A stretch of DNA of 64,000 nt from Myxococcales bacterium (GTDB taxonomy: Bacteria; Myxococcota_A; Polyangia; Nannocystales; Nannocystaceae): assembly GCA_020633335.1 (NCBI GenBank), contig JACKDU010000001.1, positions 806,001 through 870,000 of the forward strand. The letters run 5' to 3'. The notes under the pieces were generated by a model. That model ran no database searches. It saw nothing but the letters and a program-made list of their open reading frames with translations, and was not told where the DNA came from. The first letter of the stretch is position 1. Each line of letters starts with the position of its first letter. This document shows, in pieces, positions 8,594 through 15,706 of the stretch. The position numbers were made by a program, and so were the translations under genes.

Positions 8594-10297
8594 ATGGGAC
8601 GGCGGCACAATTGGATCTTCGCGGCGCTCGCGTTGGCGGCTTGCTCGGGCGATGACACGGCGAGCAGCGCCACGGACACGACGACGGCGACCTCGACGAC
8701 GATGATGGTCCAGGAGACGGGGACCAGCGGCGGCACCGAGGCGCCGATGGTCACCGAGACCGGCGGCGGTTCGGCGAGCGCCGGCGAGACCACCGGCGGC
8801 TCGACAACAGGCGGCCCCGATCCATTCTGCGGCGACGGCACCCAGGACGCCGGCGAGGAGTGCGACGACGGGGCCGCGAACGGCCCGGGCGCGGCCTGCA
8901 AGGCCGATTGCACGGCCAACGTCTGCGGCGACGGCGATCAGGGCCCGGCCGAGGAGTGCGACGCTGGCCCCGACAATTCTGACACTGGCCTCTGCAAGAC
9001 CGACTGCACCAGCGCCGCCTGCGGCGACGGGATCGTCCAGCCGGGCGAGGGCTGCGACGACGGCAACGAGGTCGACGACGACGCCTGCACCAACACCTGC
9101 AAGCTGGCGACCTGCGGCGACGGTCAGGTCCAGGAGGGCGAGGCCTGCGACGACGGCAACGCCGACAACAGCGACGATTGCACCGACGTCTGCCTCCTCC
9201 CGGCCTGCGGCGACGGCTACGTCCAGGAGGCCGCCGGCGAGGGCTGCGACGACGGGATCGACAACGACGACAACGGCGGGTGCACGAGCGCCTGCCAGGT
9301 GGCGAGCTGCGGCGACGGCCTGGTCCACAACAACGGCGGCGGCACCGAGGAGTGTGACGACGGCAACGACGACGACGTCGACGCCTGCTCCAACGCCTGC
9401 GTCGCGGCGACCTGCGCCGACGGGGTCAAGAACGCGCTCGAGACCGACGTCGACTGCGGCGGCGACACCTGCGACCCCTGCGCGAACGGCAAGGCCTGCG
9501 AGGCCGACGCCGACTGCGGCACCCTCAATTGCCTCAATGGGAGCTGCGCCTACGCGGCGAGCTGCGCCCAGATCCTGGAGAAGGATCCGAACGCGAGCTC
9601 CGGCAACTACACGATCGACGCCGACGGCGAGGGGCCGGCGCCGGCCTTCGAGGTGGTCTGCGACATGGAGACCGAGGGCGGCGGCTGGACGATGATCGCC
9701 AACCTCCACTCCAACCGGATCCCGCAGTCGATCTACCGCGGCGACCGCTTCTTCACCACCGCCTGGAAGCAGAACCTGAACGGCAACGAGGTCTCGACCA
9801 ACGACCAGGTGACCTTCGCGGCCGACGTCTTCGGGATGCTCGACGCCAAGGATCTGATCGCCGGGTCGAGCGACATCCGCTACTCCTGCGTCGACGAGAC
9901 CCGCAACCTCTCCGCCGACGCGATCTGGACGCCGACGATGGCCGAGTGGACCGATCTCCTCGACACGATGATCTACTCGTCGCAGGCGAAGAGCATGAAG
10001 GTGTCGGCCAACGGCGGGCCCTACGGCGATGTCCAGGCGTTCCCGACGGCGGCCAACAAGCACACCTACGGGTGCTGGCATATCTGCGGCAACTGCGGTC
10101 CGGCCCAGCAGAACCTCTCGTTCCAGCTCGGGGTCTGCCACAACTCGCCGGCCCAGGGCGACAACGGCCTGAGCAACACCAACCACGTGGCGATCGGCTA
10201 CCACGACGGCTACCAGGCGCTCCGCCTCGAGTGCACGGCGGACACGCCGGGGAATACGCCGATCCTCAACGGGACCTGGCGGGCTTGGGTGCGCTAG
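8594..10297 (+). CDS. Cys-rich DUF4215-repeat lipoprotein with fibrinogen-like C-terminal domain
   Basis: ATG at 8594 is preceded by GGAGGTGGAGG, a strong ribosome site. The 567-residue product starts with a lipoprotein signal ending LALAAC (Cys17). A Ser/Thr/Gly linker to about residue 75 follows. Then come six CGDG...CDDG.. repeats (DUF4215/myxobacterial cysteine repeat) and one related CADG...CGGDTC module. The last ~220 residues begin CAQILEKDP and contain VCDMETEGGGWTMIANL, the hallmark of the fibrinogen C-terminal-like fold, with further Cys residues and a GYHDGYQALRLEC end. The protein is predicted to be surface exposed and adhesive or carbohydrate binding; that role is inferred from the fold. 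The related lipoprotein at 25802 shares the repeats but ends in a propeller. Confidence 0.9.
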   Translation: MGRRHNWIFAALALAACSGDDTASSATDTTTATSTTMMVQETGTSGGTEAPMVTETGGGSASAGETTGGSTTGGPDPFCGDGTQDAGEECDDGAANGPGAACKADCTANVCGDGDQGPAEECDAGPDNSDTGLCKTDCTSAACGDGIVQPGEGCDDGNEVDDDACTNTCKLATCGDGQVQEGEACDDGNADNSDDCTDVCLLPACGDGYVQEAAGEGCDDGIDNDDNGGCTSACQVASCGDGLVHNNGGGTEECDDGNDDDVDACSNACVAATCADGVKNALETDVDCGGDTCDPCANGKACEADADCGTLNCLNGSCAYAASCAQILEKDPNASSGNYTIDADGEGPAPAFEVVCDMETEGGGWTMIANLHSNRIPQSIYRGDRFFTTAWKQNLNGNEVSTNDQVTFAADVFGMLDAKDLIAGSSDIRYSCVDETRNLSADAIWTPTMAEWTDLLDTMIYSSQAKSMKVSANGGPYGDVQAFPTAANKHTYGCWHICGNCGPAQQNLSFQLGVCHNSPAQGDNGLSNTNHVAIGYHDGYQALRLECTADTPGNTPILNGTWRAWVR

Positions 10298-11901
10298 GCG
10301 GCGGCGTCGGACGGGGTGGAGGGGGCCGCGGGGCGGCGCTCCTCCTCCTCGCGCTCGCCTGCACGCCGACGGGCGCGGGTGACGACGGGAGCGCGAGCGC
10401 GAGCGCGACCACGAGCGGAACGAGCTCGAGCAGCGGATCGACTTCCGCAAGCTCAACGGGGGAGGGGACGAGCGCCGCGACCTTGTCGACCAGCGCTGAG
10501 GCGACGGGGAGCAGCGGCGAGGCCACGACCTCTAGCGGCGGCCCTGGCACCTCGGCCTCGACCGAGACCAGCGGCGAGGGCTCGAGCAGCAGCGGCGGCG
10601 AGCCGGCGCTCGTCAGCCTCAAGATCACGCCGCCCGACGCCTTGATCACGGTCGCCTCCGGCTGGTCGCACCCCGTGGGATTCACCGTCGTCGGCGTCGA
10701 CGGCGAGGGCGTCGAGGTCGCCGTCGACGCGACCTGGACGGTGAAGGGCCCCGCCCTCGGCGAGATCACGGCGAAGGGTGGCGCCTTCCAGGCGACCAAC
10801 ACCGCAGCCGGCGTGACGTCGGTCGAGGCGAGCGCCGCCGGCCTCAGCGTGTCCGCCGAGGTGACGATCGAGCTCCTCGGCGATCACCCGAGCTGCGCCG
10901 TGCCCCGCCCGCCGCTCACCGACGGCGAGCCGGCGCCCGGGGCCTTCCGTCGGGTCGTCGCCCCCGAGTACGAGGGCACCGGGGTCTACCACGGCGTCTA
11001 CCTCCCGCCGGATTGGCAGCCCGGGCGCCGCTACCCGGTGATCGTCGAGTCGCCCTGCAACAAGTACCAGTCCTTCACTGGCAAGGTCGACGACGCGACC
11101 CTCGGCTACGAGCTCGCGGGCTGCCGCTCGTACATCTGGGTCGTCGTCCCCTATGTTGATATCGGCGGCCAGCAGAACCTCGACTACGGCTGGGGCGACG
11201 TGCCGGCGACGATCGCCTACTGGGCGGAGAACGTCCCGCGGGCGCTCGCCGCATACGGCGGCGATCCGGGGTCGGTGATCGTCACGGGTTTCTCGCGCGG
11301 GGCGATCGGCGCGAGCTACGTCGGCCTCAATAATGAGGCGATCGCCGACCTCTGGCTCGCCTTTTATATGCATAGCCACGCCGACGTCCCCTCAAACCTC
11401 ACCCCCGACGCTGGCGCCGGATCAAGCGATCGAATGGCGCGAGTCTGGGGCCGGCGCTCGCTCCTCTCGTGGGGCGCGGTGGGCGACGGCGGCGCGGCGA
11501 ACAGCATCAAGGGCGTCACGCTCCTCGAGTCCTTCGGCTACCCGGTGGCGACGCTCGCCGTGCCGGGTGTCGGCCACACGGACGCTTGGATGGCGGATGA
11601 TCCCGCGTCGCGGGCGATCGCCCAGAGCTGGCTCTTCGACGCGATCGCCGGCCGCCCGGGCACCCACACGATCCGCGGGCGGGTGGTCGACGAGGGCGAG
11701 GGCGGCGTCGCGGGGGCGACGATCCGCAGCGGGGCCCACGCGGTGATCACCGACGCGCACGGCTACTACGCGCTCCGCGGGCTCGTACCCGGCGTGCGCG
11801 AGGTCGCCTGCGAGCACCCGGAGTTGGTCTGCGCGCCACCCCAGGTGGTAGATATCTCCGACGGGGACGGTATCGTGGATTTCGCGGCCTTGGTGCCGTG
11901 A
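10285..11901 (+). CDS. Esterase/PHB-depolymerase-like lipoprotein with Ig-like and carboxypeptidase-regulatory-like domains
   Basis: The only good start near the signal peptide in this frame is TTG at 10285, overlapping the end of the upstream gene by 13 bases; the start is uncertain. The N-terminus has Arg/Gly followed by AALLLLALAC, a lipobox, then a Ser/Thr/Gly linker. Residues ~115-200 look like a bacterial Ig-like (Big_2) domain. The catalytic region contains VYLPPDWQPGRRYPVIVE, VVPYVD and GFSRGA, the G-x-S-x-G nucleophile elbow of alpha/beta hydrolases, plus GVGHTDAW for the His. The last ~75 residues (IRGRVVDEGEGGVAGATI...GYYALRGLVPG) form a carboxypeptidase-regulatory-like beta domain. 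Substrate unknown; a cell-surface polyester or carbohydrate ester is plausible. Confidence 0.8.
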   Translation: MGALGGGVGRGGGGRGAALLLLALACTPTGAGDDGSASASATTSGTSSSSGSTSASSTGEGTSAATLSTSAEATGSSGEATTSSGGPGTSASTETSGEGSSSSGGEPALVSLKITPPDALITVASGWSHPVGFTVVGVDGEGVEVAVDATWTVKGPALGEITAKGGAFQATNTAAGVTSVEASAAGLSVSAEVTIELLGDHPSCAVPRPPLTDGEPAPGAFRRVVAPEYEGTGVYHGVYLPPDWQPGRRYPVIVESPCNKYQSFTGKVDDATLGYELAGCRSYIWVVVPYVDIGGQQNLDYGWGDVPATIAYWAENVPRALAAYGGDPGSVIVTGFSRGAIGASYVGLNNEAIADLWLAFYMHSHADVPSNLTPDAGAGSSDRMARVWGRRSLLSWGAVGDGGAANSIKGVTLLESFGYPVATLAVPGVGHTDAWMADDPASRAIAQSWLFDAIAGRPGTHTIRGRVVDEGEGGVAGATIRSGAHAVITDAHGYYALRGLVPGVREVACEHPELVCAPPQVVDISDGDGIVDFAALVP

Positions 11902-11912
11902 GCGGTAGGGCT

Positions 11913-11928
11913 CCTCCGCGCGCGGAGG
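11913..11928. terminator. Perfect 16-base palindrome after the esterase gene
   Basis: CCTCCGCGCGCGGAGG is a perfect self-complementary sequence 11 bases past the esterase stop, at the edge of the low-GC island. No T-run follows, so it is only terminator-like. Confidence 0.35.
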
Positions 11929-11986
11929 CGCTCAAGAATGCGAGAGTCCGTCATGTCCCGTCCGGGAGGTCTCTTCGTGGATGGTT

Positions 11987-12894
11987 TCAATACGTCATTC
12001 GACGTAATGCCTCTTCGAATTCGTGCCTTGCGTTCTCGGCCGCTACGTGGATCTCTGGAAAGAAACGAAACCGTGAGATTTGGAGGCTTCGCATCTCGCG
12101 CAAGATTCTCTTGGAGTTGCGAATCGAAATGCGGCGGATTCCACATGGGGCCCCGCCGAATGGGTACCGTAGCTCTGTCAGGGATTCGATGGGCTCTGGC
12201 CAGTTTCCATGTAGTGTGAACATGCCACGCTGGGCAACGATTCGCGGCGTCGAGTGGGTTGGAAGGATGGCCACTGGAAAAGCGTTGCGTCTCGCTGGGT
12301 GGTCATCGCCAAACACGGTGTCCGTCCACTCTTTTAGATTGCCTTCTTTCGGAAATATAATCGCGCGTGTCTCGTAAAGGAGGACGCCGGCGTCATTCTC
12401 ATACTGCATGCGAGCATCCGTAATCGCATTCAGTCGGCGCGGGTTCAGGCACCAGACTGTAGGTGAGAGTCCTCGGAGCCCACCCTTGTCAACTTCGAAG
12501 GCGCTTCTCATGGAGCACAGAGCAAAATAAAGCGCACATGCCGGGTCTTCCGTCCAGTCGAGGAGTGTGGTTGGTATTCCGTAGTGCTGCGCAACAAACA
12601 GCCACTCCAGATCGTCCCTTGGCCGTTCTTCCAGTAAATGCTCGGTGAGGTGGCGAAATTTCCTCGGCGGAGTTCGAGGAGGACAAGCTCGTCATCGACG
12701 TCGCGGAGCTGGCGAAATTTGAGGAGCGGGCTCTTCAATGAGGACACAGAATGGCTAGCGCGCAGGGCGCTTGGTGCTAGCGTGTAGCTCTTCTTTGAAT
12801 GTCCGCGAAACCATATCATGCCTTCTTCGGCGGCGCGTACGGCCTCTCTTATGAGCCCTGAAAATGAAGTAACGCTAGTAGTGCTGATCTCCAT
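11987..12894 (-). pseudogene. FRG-domain protein, frameshifted
   Basis: The start is the ATG at 12894, behind GGAAAGGAGAAGGG, a textbook Shine-Dalgarno site. The N-terminal frame (to about 12660) carries MIWFRGHSKKSYTLAPSAL, the defining FRG motif. A different frame then continues with LEWLFVAQHYGIPTTLLDWT, EDPACALYFAL and, further on, PRIVAQRGMFTLHG, the expected middle and C-terminal FRG motifs, ending at 11987. The break lies near 12660-12680 and is equivalent to one missing (or two extra) bases. The locus is clearly lower in GC than everything around it, so it was probably acquired by transfer. FRG proteins occur in mobile elements and defence islands; their activity is not firmly established to my knowledge. 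A sequencing error cannot be excluded. Confidence 0.8.
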
Positions 12895-12937
12895 TTCCCT
12901 TCTCCTTTCCGCCATTCACATGCCCCCGCCTCCGCCC

Positions 12938-14116
12938 CTACCCGGCGAAGGCCGCCCGGATCACGCCCTCGATCTCCGTCGCCGTACAGGTCTTCGGGTT
13001 GGTGCCAAGCGAAGGATCAAGGAGCGCCATCGCGGCGAGCTCGCCGGCCATGTTGACATTCAGCGCCGGAATGTTCGCGTCCGCGAGCGTATGCGGAATC
13101 TCGAGCGTCGCCCGGAGGTCGAGCACCCACTCAAAGACCCCCGCGAACCCAGTCCGCGGCAGCCCCAGGTGCCGGGCCAAACGCTCCATCTGGTCCTCGA
13201 TCACCGGCCGGTTGTGCTGCATCACGTAGGGCAGCAGGATCGCGTTCGCGAGCCCGTGGTGGATCCCGACGACCGCACCCAGCGGGTGGGCGATCGCGTG
13301 GACCAGGCCGAGGCCGCGCTGGAAGGCGGTCGCGCCCATCGACGAGGCCATCATCATGTGGGTGCGGGCGGCGGCGTCGAGGGGGTCGCGGAAGCAGGCG
13401 ACCAGGTTCTCCTGGACCAGGCGCATGCCCTCGAGGGCGATGCCGGCGGCCATCGGGTGGTAGCCGGGGGCGCAGAAGGCCTCGAAGGAGTGGACGAAGG
13501 CGTCGATGCCGGTCGCGGCGGTGATGTGGGGCGGCAGGCCGAAGGTCAGCTCGGGGTCGGCGATCACCAGCGGCGGCAGCATCCGCGGGTGGAAGATGAT
13601 CTTCTTGGTGTGGTCGCGGACGTCCGTGATCACCGAGGCGCGGCCGACCTCGGAGCCGGTGCCCGAGGTCGTCGGCACCGCGATCATCGGCGCGATCTTC
13701 GAGGGGTCGACCCGCAGCCAGTTGTCGCCGACGTCCTCGTAGTCGAAGACCGAGCCCCCGTGGCCGACCATCAGGGCGACGCACTTGCCGGCGTCGAGGG
13801 CCGAGCCGCCGCCGACCAGCACGCAGCCGTCGGCCTGGTGGGCGCGGTAGGCCGCGACCCCGTCGATCACGTTCTGCTCGACCGGGTTGCCCTGGATCCC
13901 CGAGAAGATCGCGGGGTCGAGGCCAGCCTCGCGGAGGTGATCGAGGAGCTCACCCATCCACGGGAGGCCGGCGAGGCCCGGATCGGTGATCACCAGCGGC
14001 CGGCGGATCCCCATGCCGGCGCAGGCCTGGGGGATCTCGCGGCGGCGGCCGCAGCCGAGGCGGTAGGGGGTCGGGTAGTTGAAGTTGGCCGAGGGGGGGC
14101 TCTTGCTCGTGGTCAT
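12938..14116 (-). CDS. Iron-containing (type III) alcohol dehydrogenase
   Basis: 392 residues, normal length for the family. NAD-binding signatures GGGSALDAGK and TTSGTGSEV are present. The metal-binding region has GIDAFVHSFEAF, then HAIAHPLG and GIHHGLANAILLP, giving the Asp and three His ligands. It would oxidise a primary alcohol to an aldehyde with NAD. It lies 43 bases downstream of the glutamine-synthetase-like gene on the same strand, so the two are likely co-transcribed. A perfect TGTCTC-TT-GAGACA palindrome sits 7 bases upstream of its ATG. With the ALDH at 24000-25406 this suggests oxidation of a gamma-glutamylated amino alcohol. Confidence 0.9.
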   Translation of the reverse strand: MTTSKSPPSANFNYPTPYRLGCGRRREIPQACAGMGIRRPLVITDPGLAGLPWMGELLDHLREAGLDPAIFSGIQGNPVEQNVIDGVAAYRAHQADGCVLVGGGSALDAGKCVALMVGHGGSVFDYEDVGDNWLRVDPSKIAPMIAVPTTSGTGSEVGRASVITDVRDHTKKIIFHPRMLPPLVIADPELTFGLPPHITAATGIDAFVHSFEAFCAPGYHPMAAGIALEGMRLVQENLVACFRDPLDAAARTHMMMASSMGATAFQRGLGLVHAIAHPLGAVVGIHHGLANAILLPYVMQHNRPVIEDQMERLARHLGLPRTGFAGVFEWVLDLRATLEIPHTLADANIPALNVNMAGELAAMALLDPSLGTNPKTCTATEIEGVIRAAFAG

Positions 14117-14122
14117 GCCGTG

Positions 14123-14136
14123 TGTCTCTTGAGACA
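14123..14136. repeat. Dispersed palindrome TGTCY-N4-RGACA, copy 1
   Basis: TGTCTCTTGAGACA lies in the 43-base gap between the glutamine-synthetase-like gene and the Fe-ADH start, 7 bases before the ATG. One of seven copies in the window; it could be an operator or a short dispersed repeat. Confidence 0.6.
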
Positions 14137-14159
14137 GGTTTTATGGATCGCGGATTCGC

Positions 14160-15530
14160 CTAGATGATCTCGAAGTAGCGGGCGAGGTCCCAGTCGGAGA
14201 CGTGGCGCTGGGCCTGACGGACCTCCCAATCGCGGGTCGCCGCGAAGTGGTCGACGAAGGTGTCGCCGAAGAGCTCGCGGGCCGCCTTCGACGCCCGGAA
14301 GCGCTCTGCCGCCGCCCCGAGGTTGGTCGGCAGCGCCTCGCCGGCCTTGCCCTCGGCCTGGAGCGCGTAGGCGTTGCCCTCGATCACCGGCGGCAGCGCG
14401 AGCTTGTGCTCGATCCCGTAGATCCCCGCGCCGAGCGCGGCCGCGAGGGCGAGGTAGGGGTTGGCGTCGGCGGGGCCGATCCGGAACTCGGAGCGCTGGC
14501 TCTTCTCGCCGGGGATCACCCGGATCGCGGTGGTCCGGTTCTCGACCCCCCAGTTGGCGGCGAGCGGCGCCCACATCCCCGGGACCAGGCGGCGGTAGGA
14601 GTTGATCGTCGGGCAGATCATCGCCATCAGCTCGGGCAGGAGCGCGACCTGGCCGGCGACGAAGTGCCGCATGGTCTCGCTCATCGTCGCCGGCGCGTTC
14701 GCGTCGTAGAACGCGTTCTTACCGTCGCGGGTCAGCGAGACGTGGATGTGGCCGCTCTGGCCGGGGTAGTCGGCGCTCCACTTGGCCATGAAGGTCGCCA
14801 TCAGGCCGTGGCGCTGGGCGAGGACCTTGGCGTAGGTCTTGAAGAGCGCGGCGTTGTCGGCCGCCCGCTCGATCGGCCCGTAGCGGAGCGCGGCCTCGAG
14901 GACGCCGGGGCCCGTCTCGGTGTGGAGGCCCTCGATCTCGACCCCCATCGCCGCGAAGGTGTCGAGGAGCTCCTGGTAGAGCTCGTGGTGGACGCCCGAG
15001 CGGAGCACCGAGTAGCCGAACATCCCCGGGGTGAAGGGCTCGAGGTTGCGGTAGCCCTTGGCGCGGGCGCTCTCCGGGGTCTCGTTGAAGAGGAAGAACT
15101 CGTACTCGCCCGAGCCCGCGGCCTCGAAGCCGAGGGCGCGCGCCCGCGCGGCGACCCGCTGGAGGATCGTCCGCGGGCAGGCGCCGGCGTAGTCGCCGAC
15201 GAAGTTGCCGAGCCAGAGGCCGGTGTTCGGCTCGAGCGGCAGGACCCGCGCGCTCTTGAGGTCGAGCTCGACCGGCGCGTCGCGGTAGCCGGTGTGCCAG
15301 CCCGAGACCACGCCGTTGTCGTAGAGCCGATCGTCCGAGTCCCAGCCGAGGACGACGTCGCAGAAGCCGAAGCCCGAGCGGGCGGCCGAGAGGAACTTGT
15401 CGCGGCAGAGGTACTTGCCGCGCATCACCCCGTCGCTGTCGGTGACCGCGACCTTGAGGTAGCGGAGCTCGTTGCGGTCGAGGAAGTCGGGGAGGTCGGC
15501 GAGGATCGTCTCTCGGTCGTTGGCGCTCAT
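14160..15530 (-). CDS. Glutamine synthetase family protein (PuuA/GlnT-like gamma-glutamyl-amine synthetase)
   Basis: 456 residues. The catalytic signatures of the PuuA-type branch are visible: GEYEFFLFNE, YPGQSGHIHVSL, NSYRRLVPGMWAPLAANWGVENRT and RSEFRIGPADANPYLALAA. Family members ligate glutamate to an amine such as putrescine, isopropylamine or ethanolamine using ATP, rather than making glutamine. The neighbouring Fe-ADH favours an amino alcohol as substrate, a pathway known from ethanolamine-type gamma-glutamyl routes; this is inference. The ATG at 15530 has a GGAG ribosome site, and a CTATCCT box lies ~70 bases upstream. Confidence 0.85.
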   Translation of the reverse strand: MSANDRETILADLPDFLDRNELRYLKVAVTDSDGVMRGKYLCRDKFLSAARSGFGFCDVVLGWDSDDRLYDNGVVSGWHTGYRDAPVELDLKSARVLPLEPNTGLWLGNFVGDYAGACPRTILQRVAARARALGFEAAGSGEYEFFLFNETPESARAKGYRNLEPFTPGMFGYSVLRSGVHHELYQELLDTFAAMGVEIEGLHTETGPGVLEAALRYGPIERAADNAALFKTYAKVLAQRHGLMATFMAKWSADYPGQSGHIHVSLTRDGKNAFYDANAPATMSETMRHFVAGQVALLPELMAMICPTINSYRRLVPGMWAPLAANWGVENRTTAIRVIPGEKSQRSEFRIGPADANPYLALAAALGAGIYGIEHKLALPPVIEGNAYALQAEGKAGEALPTNLGAAAERFRASKAARELFGDTFVDHFAATRDWEVRQAQRHVSDWDLARYFEII

Positions 15531-15690
15531 CCTGGGCTCCGATCGCCGGGCGGCTTGCGGCGGCTCGGGAGCGGCCGCGGCGGCCGACCCCGGGGCGCGA
15601 GGATAGCCGATCTGCGCGGGGGGCGGAGCGGGCCGAGGCCGCCCGTCGGTGCGGGCCGAGGTGCGCTCCGTCGCGGGGGGCGGCGATCGG

Positions 15691-15697
15691 CTACGAT
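15691..15697 (+). promoter_or_regulatory. -10-like box CTACGAT, 9 bases before the GTG start
   Basis: TACGAT matches TANNNT and sits 9 bases before the start at 15707, predicting a leaderless or nearly leaderless transcript. No -35 is evident. Confidence 0.5.
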
Positions 15698-15706
15698 GAG
15701 GCGGTC

